DNA of 64,000 nt from Dipetalonema caudispina (taxonomy: Eukaryota > Nematoda > Chromadorea > Rhabditida > Onchocercidae), in the NCBI GenBank assembly GCA_013365325.1, contig JABVXV010000157.1:1-64000 (forward strand). Reading direction: 5' to 3'. A model generated the notes under the pieces. That model was not told the origin of the DNA and did not search any database. It saw only the letters and a list, made by a program, of their open reading frames with translations. Positions 1 through 16,936 of this stretch are shown here, piece after piece. Each line of letters starts with the position of its first letter. Position 1 is the stretch's first letter. Position numbers and translations under genes: made by a program.

Positions 1-134
<134 letters not shown>

Positions 135-460
135 TGACAGTAAATAATTTACGATAAGACAGCAATTGATTCGTATAATTAAATAATTATGAATAAAAAG
201 GAGAACACACTGAAGTGTTGTTAAGAGATCAGTTGCTTGAAATAAGGTAGTTTTAAGGATAATATTGAAGGAATTTGCCACTTTTGATGGATTTGAATGT
301 CGAAAGGTACTATCCACATCTTGCTGTTAGTCTGACAATTTCCTACCATTGATTAATTGTAATATCGAAAGAGAGGTCGTAGTGAAAGCGTTAATGATGT
401 TGTAGTGTAGAATAGCATGTGGTATCATTTGTATTTCGTTCAAAATTTGCTCTTATCCAG

Positions 461-466
461 ATTTCA
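461..466 (+). promoter_or_regulatory. Putative spliced-leader trans-splice acceptor
   Basis: ATTTCAG ends at 466, four bases before the ATG at 471, with no upstream donor in the same transcript apparent. Nematode pre-mRNAs commonly accept a spliced leader in this position. This is inference from motif and spacing only. Confidence 0.35.
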
Positions 467-470
467 GGAA

Positions 471-3400
471 ATGGAAATTTCATTAACAGTGAAAAATTCA
501 CTAAAAATTTTTGGATTTTTATCCACTGTCATTGCCTCTGTTTGGTTCCTTACTGCTGTTACCCTATATTGGAATTCACCATATCAGGTAGTAGCATTTC
601 TTTTTGAATTTCATCTTAATAGTACCACTTCGGACAGAACTTATCGGATTACGCATTGTAGGAAACAACTTCACGTACGTCATTATTGCAGAAGAAGTAG
701 TAAATTGAAAAAGTATGGTTGAATAGTGTTATAATATCGCAAAACTTTTAATCTCCAAGACTTAAAATGGCTAACAAATGGTCAAAGTACTACGGTAAAC
801 GGAAATTAACACAAAGTTTATTTAGGCAATTGCGCTGTATGAATGTCGTTGGTTGTTATCATCGTTGATAGTTAGTTCCTTCTTTATTTATCTTTTCGTT
901 AATTCTGCTTCGATGATAATCTTCACGGCAACTTACGCATCAGCTCATTATGCTCTTATGTACAGTATTGTATCAGTAATATTCAATGCTATCAACATTT
1001 TTCACATCTTTACTGCTTGGACACACAAAGATCGCCGTGAAACGTTGGATTACTTACAAATGAATTCGCTTCTTGGTTTTCTATCATTTCTCAGTGTATT
1101 CCTAACTTATTATTTACTCAAAAATTTGATTAAAATAGCGCGAGATTTGGAACAAAATTTGCAACCATTTGAACGCAAATATCAAATTATGGTTGGTTTT
1201 TGAGCAATTTCCAATTTCAGTTTAAATTTAATTTCAAGTTATGCAAGTTTCAATGTCAAATTTAGTTTAAATTTAAATGAATACTTTCAAAAATTCATTC
1301 ATTTATGTTTATCTATAGTTCAGCTATTATACATACCTTTGTGGTATTTTATTCTGAATGATTAATTTACAGTTCTGTTCCATACTTCATTTTGCACTTG
1401 GATTATTAAGCTTTGCAATGTGTTACGAAATGAACGCAAATGCTCCGTAAGTCATTCATTTATATAATTTACATTTACGTGCGTCATTTATTGTTTTTCA
1501 TTTACGTAAGCCATTCATTTACCTCAACAAAAAAAAAAAAAAAAAAAAAATAAAAATTGCCAATGCTAACTTTCTTCACTCAATTTAATACAATAAATTT
1601 ATTTTACATTTACATTAATCTTATTCTTTCTTTTTCATATCCACGTAATCACTTGTTTTTTTTACTCATTTACATCATTTAGGTATTTGTATTACATATA
1701 TTTCTCATTATTCAATTTAAATTACTTATTTAGTATATTTTTAAGCATACGTATACATATTTTTCCTATATATACTACACATTTAAACATATTTTTGTTC
1801 ATTTAAATTATTTAGAAATTCGATTATGTATATTTCATTATTACTCATTTTAAATTAATTTAAATAAAAGGTTAGTATTTAATAATTTGAAGAAAAAAGT
1901 TAAAAAACTACATTTGCACTTTGCAGCTACGCTTCATCATTTATCGTGCAGCAAGTTTGTTGCACATTTTCATCATTATCAATTGCATATATGCAATGGC
2001 ATTTTCGCGATGCATGTAATACGCATATTTTGCGTGCTATTGTCATTATGAATGTGTGCCAATTTGTTCAAGAAATAACATATGCATATAGTACTTATAT
2101 GTTAATTATGATTATGGGACGAAAAAACAATGTGACAAGCAAATTCACTTTGTTCGATCAAGCTGAAGTAATTATTCCTATATAGTTTGTATTCCTTTAA
2201 AAAAATAAAATTCATATCACTTTATTCAAATTTTAATAAAAGAATTTCAATGTTCAAGAAAATAATTAAGCTTTCTTGACAAAATAACTAAATCGGAAAT
2301 AACTTGTCAACACTTACCGGATTATTTGTCATTTCGTTTGTATTTTATTCTCTTATTATATTTTCATTGGAATGAACTGACTTTGATTTATCTGAAAATA
2401 TTTATTAAATAGAGACCGAATGCATAAAAAAGAAAAAGAAAAAAAAAAAAACATATATCTTGCTCAAATTTCAATTTCTTTTATGTAATTCATATCAGGA
2501 ATGGAATTTTTTTTTAGTCGAATTTTAAAACTTCATAAATCACTTCTTTTTTTGGAAATAATTCCCATCGTTTCCTTCATTCCAGGTTGTGCATTTATTA
2601 ATGTGCTCATTTGTAATCCATGGTATACGGCTTATTACGTGTGCATTTCCTGTGGCTATTTTCGCAAGAAAAGCTTTTCCTGCTGAAATTTTATGTCGTA
2701 TCCGATTTTCATCGGATCGTGAACGTGGAATTGGTGATACGCAAGCTAAACGAGCTGATAATGCTGGTATTAATATTGATGAATGGTTTTTTTCTTTTGC
2801 CAATATTACGGAAATGTATTCATGCATTTGAAAAAAAAATTTTTTTTTAAATTTTCAAATCAAAGTTTTTTTCTGCAAAAATTTATAAAATGTAATTAAA
2901 TTTGATGAAATATAACAAAATGATAAGCTGGTAGATTCTAAATATATTTTATCTTCTTATTCCAAAGTTTGAATCCCATGTATTTTTGAAATGGGATTCA
3001 AAATTTCGAAATTCTGAACTCTGTTATTTTCGATTATAAATCTATTTTAGATAAAAAGGAAAGTAAATTATTGTTTTATGGCGCAATAATATTATCAGCT
3101 ATATGTATTGCTACGGATATCACTTACTACATATTCAGTGATGCAAGACGAGTTGGTCATACGGGGATTTCATTAGTTTATACGATTTGCTTATCAATTA
3201 TTTATTATCAGTACCGAAAAGAGCGACGAACTATGTTTCTAGTAAGTTTTTAATTATTTTGTTAGATTTAATTATTGAAAAAACTTATTTCATCTGTTTA
3301 AAGGATACTAGCATTATTTCACTCTGAGTGATTTCAATTATTTTCATGCATATTTTTATGTTTAATATATTAAAATTGATAAATGCTCTAATTAAGCATT

Positions 3401-6400
3401 TTGTATTTTCAAAATGCTAAACTAATCAAAATTTTCAGTATTTAACCCATTAAAATATATTTTAATTAAATTAAAACCTTTTTTTATAATATGTTTGCTA
3501 TTTAAGGTAGTATGTATTTCAGAAACTTCTAGCAGTTTTATCAATTATCATTCTAAATGCATCCATTCATACAGTTTATATTTTTTGTGAAGCTATGTTT
3601 AGTGGTCGATTACATTTTATTATGAACAAAAGTATTGAAAATTCTCTAATTAATGGTAAGAAATGCTTTGTTTTATATCTGTAATAAAGTAATGAATTTG
3701 ATAATTTCGTAAAATATTAAAAATAACCTCAAAGTATTCCGTTTCTTTCCTGTATTTTTTGTCATATTCTATCGTATTCCCAAAGTACTATTTGTGGAAA
3801 TTTTCCTTATCTCTTAATTTGAAAATATTTTTTTTTTTAAAATATATTTTCGGATTATGGTAAGATTTTCTATGAATTACTATCAATCAGATGGTGCCAG
3901 TATTTAAATTTGGATAATTAATTTCCAGTTTCTCTTTGTATTTTAGAATTGAAGTGAAAGGGTCTTTCAGGCAGTTATTTTTTTGCCTCAGTGGGACTAA
4001 TTATTTTATCAGCTAAATCAACTATATTCTGTTTCCGAACAATAACTACGCATACACCATTATATGCTCAACCTGCAGCTATTATGGGCCCACTTCGTTG
4101 GCTTACTAATTTGGCTTATACCTATATTACTGTTGTTATTGTTGAAATACTTTTCACAACAATAGTAAGTTCCAAAAAAAAATTTAAATTAATGATTAAA
4201 TTAAGTTCCGGATAAAAATTAAGAACTAAATTGTATCAATAATTTCGCCGAAAATCAAGACATTCTAACATTTCAAATTAATTGAAATGGATAAATAATA
4301 CAAAGAATATCGATAAAAGTGAAAGTGGAATCGAATTACCCAAATATGAAAAACACTCTTCCTGACATTTCTAATCAATGTAATTTGTATTAATATATCA
4401 ATGTATTAATTTCAGAAACAAATTTGCTAAATTAAATGTTTTTTGGATTCCCATTAATTATTCAAATGATCAAAAAAATGTATCAATTATAGATGTACAA
4501 ATTTTTTTCAACAAGAATCGATTTCGTACTTGGTACTGAATTATTCTTGTGGATCAATTCCATTTCGACATGTCTGTTGCAAATTTGGGTTTGCAAACAT
4601 GAACGATTTCAACGATGCGTGATTGTACTTATCATACAGGTTTCTCTGTTCAGTCATAATGATAATAGAAGAATTGATAAATCAAGTATCAAAAGTATTA
4701 GGAATCAAGTTTGAATTGTCAGAGGATTGCTTACTTTCACTCCATGATTTCAAATTCTTCGGTTTTGTTCAACTTTTATTCATATATTTGTCATAATAAT
4801 GAACGATACAACGATTAGTATCAGCGATGAATAGTACCAACATCATACTCAAGTTAAATTTGTCGCAAAGTTTAAAGTCGAAAGTTGGAAGGTTATATCA
4901 CTGAAGACTTCTTATATTCAATTCCTCTGCTTTGAATTTTTTTGCTAAAAATTAATTAGTGATGGATAATGGAAAAATTTGTCTGTTATGTTTAGTTTTT
5001 CAATTTTTTTCGTGAATATATAAAAGTTATATAGGATAATAGATTTATGTCTTTGGCTATAATAAATGAAATTAAATTAAAACTAGAGAACTTCTGAAGT
5101 TTGTTTTTTTTTTATTTTTTGCATGATTACTAATTAATTTACAGTTGATATCGGATTGTTCGACAACGTTATTACTAATTTTGGTACAAGCAGGGATTGT
5201 CCAAACTGTCGTCGCAATAATGACACGTCATAAAAAAGTTTTGCAACAGACCACTGCACGAATATTTTATATTGCGGTATATTTCTGCTAATCAATTTAT
5301 CTAATCAGAAGTTTCCCGATATTTTCCAAAATATTATTTGTCATTGAAATATTTGATACGTATGGAAAAAGAAAATTAATTTTTTCTTCAACCATTTATC
5401 CCTTCTTCATTAAGCCGTAATTTTATTTAATATATATTCAATAAAATAATTTGTAGCGAATACCGTAGTTGTATTTTAAAAAAAAGAATATGAAACAAAA
5501 TTGATTTATTTCATATAAAAGAAATGAAAAACGTTAAAAATATAGATACAACAGCTTAGAAATTTACAACATTATTTACTATAAATGTAATGGCTTAATA
5601 TTTGATTTCACTATGAATTATTCGAATACTTATGCTTTTTGCAAGATTTTTATTTGATCTCACTGCATAAGTTCGAATTTTCCTTGGATTAGATTCGTTT
5701 CACTATAAATCTGATTTATCGATTGATCACATTTTACCACTTATTACAAATCACTAATTTTAGTTTAATCATATATTATCACGTATTTTTAATCGTGAAT
5801 TTTATTTTGATCAAATATTATCACGTACTACTAATCGCTAATGTTAGGTTGATCGTGTATTACTACCGCGTACTCCAAACTCCTAATTTTAGATCGATCA
5901 TGTATTTCAAATTGTTCAATGGGTGTTGAATATCTGTTCACTTGGATTAACATTAATTGTATTAAGTGGATTAGAAACAGAAGACAGAGATTTCAACGAA
6001 GGAGCGGATAATACTACATTTGAAGATGAAGTTTTTCATGGTCAAAGTATGCGTGAACTTTTGACTGATGAACTTCTTCATGCTCCAACCCTGAATGAAC
6101 TTTTGACCTTCGAACGTGTTGCTGACATTAGTCGTGCAGGCTGCAGTGTTTTTGATAATTCGGCTGATGTCGATTATATAAGGGGTGATAGTCATATATC
6201 CTTTGATGACGAAACTGATGAAGGCGGTAATAACACTATTAAAGATAACAGTAATAGAATTATCAGACAAGATACAAATACAGATGAACAAGATAATAGT
6301 ATCAGTGGGAATGATGATAACTCGATGATTAAAAGGAATATTCCAACCCTTAGCTCTAGAATTTCCAATAATAATGCAGTGGAGAGCGATGATACTGGCA

Positions 6401-6522
6401 AAAATGTTGATGATAGCGATAGTGATAGTGATAGTGATAGCGATAGCGATGGTAATGCGGATGGTGATAATGCTGATGCCTCAAGTGATATTTTCAAAGA
6501 TGATTATGATCAAATTAGCTAA
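471..6522 (+). CDS. Large polytopic membrane protein with internal duplication and acidic C-terminal tail (function unknown)
   Basis: Eleven phase-consistent exons: 471-587, 826-1191, 1373-1446, 1927-2167, 2586-2766, 3051-3241, 3523-3655, 3971-4164, 4493-4639, 5145-5276, 5893-6522. Together they encode about 801 residues. The ATG at 471 follows a TTTCAG acceptor by four bases, which suits trans-splicing. I count about 15-16 hydrophobic helices in two blocks (residues 15-295 and 333-620), joined by a charged linker. The last exon adds one helix and a roughly 180-residue hydrophilic tail rich in Asp, Glu, Ser and Asn, with a Ser-Asp run coded at 6411-6450. The two blocks look homologous, including a matching phase-0 intron before the last helix of each. 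The family is not recognised. An alternative is two tandem genes: exon 5 can read on to a stop at 2831, but no convincing start for the second gene is visible before 3051. The exon chain is well supported; the single-gene model is less certain. Confidence 0.6.
5725..5910 (+). repeat. Degenerate 42-45 bp tandem repeat in an intron
   Basis: Units begin near 5725, 5767, 5809, 5851 and (partial) 5896. Each starts with a GATCA-like word, contains a TATTATCACG-like core, and most end in CTAATTTTAG or CTAATGTTAG. The repeat lies in the last intron of the polytopic membrane protein gene. The true acceptor of its final exon (AG at 5891-5892) sits at the end of the fourth unit, so several copies carry a potential 3' splice site. 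Confidence 0.75.
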
Positions 6523-10136
<3,614 letters not shown>

Positions 10137-10996
10137 CAGAAATGTTAATTTTTACTTCCAATTCCAGTTATGTTTCTTCCTCAAGCCGGCTCTTTCCTGA
10201 ACCATCAACAATATATAATCGCATTAAATCAAAATTCCTTTATTTTTCTAGTTTGAAATTGCTCGCAAGCAAGCAATAGATAGTGGTCTTTTTGGTGAAT
10301 TGTTCGAGACAAAATTAAGTAAAATTGAGTAGTGTAATATAACTTTGTATCTTAAGGGAGTCTCTTAATTTCTAAATATCAAAAGATTCATTATGTTGAT
10401 GTCAGCAAGCATATCGTTGTCCATCCAGAGCTGATGCCGAATGTGCTTGATTTTTAAGTGAGTAATAAATCTGGGGAATCGAGAATTTCAAGCTAAGCTG
10501 TTAAGAAAACTTTCGAGATGTAGCTATCCAATGATGTTATAATCGCGTGCTTTAGAGTTTGAATTCTTACATCCTTAGCTTTACATAAGTGGGAATTCAG
10601 CTGTAAATGATTATCCGGGAATACAAATATAGCAGATGGTATATTCAGTTCTGGAGGCACGATTATATCATAAGCCTTGACCGTTAAAAAGAATATTGGG
10701 CTGTATTGAATGCGTACATATCTGCGGTTTGTTAGTAATATGGAAGGTTATGTAAATACACATGTTTGCTGGAAAATTTTTCCAGCTTACTTTGCTTTAA
10801 AGATTCCCACATTGGGACGAGTGATTGTGCATATTCGGCGTCATTGACGTACTTTGTAGAGCTGCATAATTTGCATTATTTGTAATATTTGCAATTCGGA
10901 GTTGTGAAACAATGGCTTTTTTTCTGAAAGTATTTATGTTTTTGGTTTTGTCCAAAATATACACGCTTTCCCTTCCTTCCTATCCTGTCTTATCAT

Positions 10997-11182
10997 TTAT
11001 GTTTTATATGAATGCTTTTTCATCCTAGTTATTTCTACAAACAACCCGTTTTCCTGCAAACTCCTTACCATGCTCTTGATATTTGGTGGTTCATCTTTGT
11101 CAGACTGCAGTATATCCATCATATATTTTGATGTCTCCTTGATGAAGCAAACACTCCTTTGGATGTCTTTTTCTTCGTCCAT
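10997..11182 (-). CDS. Possible small 61-residue protein
   Basis: A single open frame starts MDEEKDIQRSV and contains a likely amphipathic helix with balanced composition and few low-complexity residues. That is unusual for chance ORFs in this AT-rich DNA. Its ATG directly abuts a (GA)n tract on the same strand, which offers many AG acceptors. No family is recognised. It could be a one-exon small gene or one exon of an undetected gene. Confidence 0.3.
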   Translation of the reverse strand: MDEEKDIQRSVCFIKETSKYMMDILQSDKDEPPNIKSMVRSLQENGLFVEITRMKKHSYKT

Positions 11183-11218
11183 CTCTCTCTCTCTCTCTCT
11201 CCCTCTCTCTCTCTCTGT
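11181..11218. repeat. (CT)n microsatellite
   Basis: A run of CT dinucleotides with two CCCT-type interruptions. It lies immediately upstream of the start codon of the small minus-strand ORF, where it reads as (GA)n. Confidence 0.9.
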
Positions 11219-12917
11219 CCATGTAAGTTATCTTTATTTATTTGTATGTCTCATTTTACTTATTAAAAAAAGAAGACAATAGAAATATTTGTACGCTCTT
11301 AGAAATGTTTGACTTGATAAATCTATAAAACACGTGAGCTAGAATGAGATGGGATGAGAATAAAAACCGAGCCATTGCTTCTGTCCAGGTTAATTATGAC
11401 ATTTTCAGATTTGATAAGTTAAATTTTTAGGGTCGACTAGCAGTGAAAACCTTACGAATGCATCAGTCATACCTTTTTTCAAAACTTCGGCCTTCTGCAA
11501 TTCAAAGCAAGTACATCTTCACTCTGTAGAACTCTCATTACTTTTTTCGAAACTGCCATAGAACTGATCATTTCGACAATAACGTAATAGAAAGTCTAAC
11601 AAGAGAATGCTTAACTATCAAATAAAAAGCAATTTTTATTCCAAAGACCTACCTATATTGTCGGACTATGTTGCCCAGCAGATGAAGTGCATTTCAAGGG
11701 CAAAATAATCAGATTGTAAGCGTATGCATACTGTCATTGGTCAGTCACTATTTTGGAACCGAATGGTGTGATATCGTTAGCTTTAGCACATTACCTAGCT
11801 TTTGTCGGCTGGTATATTGAATCCTTTTTAACTTTATGAAGAACAGAAGAAATTACTCCATTAAAATAGATTAACTTTCATAGGGCTTTTTAGAAATCTG
11901 TAGTTTCATTTCGCCCCTCTATTTTGTCCCTAATTTAGTTCACTCAACGGTTTCATTACGTGCCAGCCTAGCGTAGCTAAAGGAACTACAGGGTCGCGCC
12001 AGCATTTATTATGAAGTTTGTGAAAAAAGTGAAATTTTGTACAGCTGAGTTAATATATTCTGTTTATAAGTAATTTATTAGAAAAGCAAAAATTTTAGTC
12101 CCCAAGAATAAATAATAGTGTCCAAAATCTTTGCACAACAAACAAAAAAAAGATGATAATTCAAAAAATACTTCGTAAAAAATTACAATATAAAATGACC
12201 TGTTTTGCAAATGGGAATTGTCAAATAAGCAAAAACTGTCTGTTTAGAAAAGGAAGAAACTAGTAAACAAAATTTAAATGCAAGCAACATTTTCTATTAG
12301 TCCGCGCCTCAAATCCATCACTTATCACATCGAGAAAGCATAAAAGGATAAGCGATTTCCCCTGAACCCGTTGACCTTTCTCCCTCACCAATTAACTTTA
12401 TACCACGGGGACCTGATATCAATGTATAAATTAACCAAATCGTTAGGAAACCTGCCTTTCAATTTGGAAAATGGTGATTTTTATAACAAGGAAGAGAAAA
12501 AAAACCAAAACTATGCTGAGTAAGAAGCGCCACGAAGGATCTATAAAATACTAAAAAATAAGAAAATGATGCGAACATCCAAAAATGTTCCGATTCACTG
12601 CTACAGAACTTAACAAAACGATATTATAAAATACATAACAAGTGTACTGCACCATAAAAATATACTCAAAATAAATGGTTTCTTTTCCTATTTTGTATAA
12701 TACTGCTAATTAAAGCTAATATTTGCACTCGAACTTGAAAATTCACAATGAAGAAAGAATTATTCATTAGAAATAAGTGGAAAAAACTAAATTTAATTCT
12801 TATTTTGGAGAAGAACTGCTTGATTTCTCATTTTGATAATAATTAAGTGCCATGCAAAACATCACACATTATGGCAATAAGAAGCTTCTTATACATAATA
12901 ATTAAAAGACTGCACTT

Positions 12918-15269
<2,352 letters not shown>

Positions 15270-16936
15270 CTTTGAATGCTGAAAATAATTACAGTTACAT
15301 CAAAAAACAGAAACTCACGAACAGAACTAATTTCGGATCGAAATAATCTTCCAATCGAAACTTTAAACATTCGTCCATTTCACATTTTGGATAGAATTAA
15401 AAATCATCCCCAATGATTTCATGGATTATTCACGTACGCTTCCATGGCTACATGTTAACATCAATTATTAATAATCATATGTACATCCTTAGATCAATGT
15501 TAATTTGATAAGCAAACGTACACTGTCTCAAATTTTCTCAATACTTCACCAAAATCAAACCGCAAAAGGCTAAATCTACTCAATTAATTCTTCAATTAAT
15601 TAAATGACCAAATAAAGATGTTGACCGGGACCTCTCGGGAACCACACGAAATCCCAACAACCAACCAAACAAAACCTTCACATTTGTGACATTTGGACAC
15701 GTCGATTACGCATACATCGAAGCATAACGAAGTTTCTCTGACAATATATCGATCACTAATACACAAATGAAACTATTTCGGATCTTCCTTATGTTTTCCC
15801 TTTTTTCTCTAACATTTTACATTTCTTCCTTTCTCCTAAAACAATTTTTAAAAGTGTTTAACTTCACAATATTTCACTGTCAATAGCAATTAACAGATCA
15901 ATCATATGACAAACTATGTCTCATCATACGACAATTAAATTATTGATTATTAACTGATCTTGTTGATTAAAAATGATGTACACTATCAAAGCATATGAAA
16001 TGAGTAGTAAAGGGAAGTCTTTTTTGATATGGAAATATCAGTATGGAAACTATTAATCTTGAATTTTAAGGACAAATTTTGCAGTTAAAAGAAAGCAAAA
16101 CTTCGATGAAAATCGTTAGTTTCGAATTTTAGAGTTAAATATTGCGGTTTACAAAAAGTAATGTTTCACTGAAAAGCATTAATTTTGAAGTCCCCAAAGA
16201 AATGAATCAATTTTGTATTAAAATATTTCCTGAATATTCAAAATTCCTGTCCTTGATTTTCTTCAGAAGTTGCTGCCTAGGTATATATTCATTTTCATTT
16301 TTAATTATTCTACTTTTTTGTACTTTTTTTCATTTTTTACTTTCCTTCTTCATTCTATTTTCATAATTTAATGAAGATAATATCCAGTAATGGTTACTAC
16401 TTCAGGAATTGAAATAGTTGTAAACTGTAACTATGCATTAGAAATTAAAACAATTTCAAATACTAATAATGGACAAAAAAGTTTTATGCAGTAAAGCAAT
16501 GTCGGGAGAAAATTCTTGAAAATTTTTGTTTAATTACGTTAATGTCATAATATTAATTCAGTAGAACATAATATTAGTTCAAAAAAAGCTTTTCAATTAC
16601 TCAATTATTCGCTACAAATTTTCACATTAAAGATAATTAAAACGTAAAATTTAATAAAGGTAGCAACATTTTCAAACATTCATAAATAAAAAAGGAACAT
16701 AAATTTTCAATAAATTTCGGAAAGTTTAAAAGTTCCGAAAGAGTCTAAGCTTTTAAGAAAGATTGTAAAGATAAGAGATAACGCTATTAGAAATTTACAT
16801 ACATTATCAAATTACATACCATACAAAAATAAGTGAGAGAGAGTTCGAAAAAGTAGCTTATAAAATTAATTATAATAAGAAATTAAACATGAAAGCGAAA
16901 AGGATCAAAAAATAAAGCCAAGTGTAAGTATTCCGA
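15270..16936. other. Intergenic region between SURF4 and the galectin gene
   Basis: About 1.7 kb of AT-rich DNA between two minus-strand genes. It should hold the SURF4 promoter on the right of its start and the galectin 3' UTR. The ORF at 16142-16366 is Phe- and Ile-rich low-complexity sequence. I see no gene or clear repeat. Confidence 0.6.

Larger units (their letters stand above)
10137..12917. other. Intergenic region between convergent rab14 and SURF4 genes
   Basis: About 2.8 kb between two convergent 3' ends. The first few hundred bases are probably the rab14 3' UTR. A CT-rich microsatellite lies at 11181-11218, with a small minus-strand ORF beside it (listed separately). I found no other coding structure, RNA gene or repeat. 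Confidence 0.6.

Noticed and set aside
2501..2686. 61-residue plus-strand ORF starting at an ATG right after TATCAG
   Set aside because: Its 3' part overlaps the exon starting at 2586 in another frame, and the segment 2501-2585 looks like the pyrimidine tract of that exon's acceptor. It was considered as the start of a second membrane-protein gene but has weak support.
2767..2831. Read-through of exon 5 to a stop at 2831
   Set aside because: Possible as the end of a separate first gene, but the in-phase donor at 2767 and the lack of a start before 3051 favour joining. Kept as the stated alternative.
5723..5929. 68-residue ORF with repeated YYHVLLI-like blocks
   Set aside because: It arises from the intronic tandem repeat and is out of frame with the following exon.
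5971..6497. Long minus-strand ORFs opposite the acidic tail
   Set aside because: Shadows of the plus-strand exon; Ser/Leu runs mirror the Ser-Asp codons.
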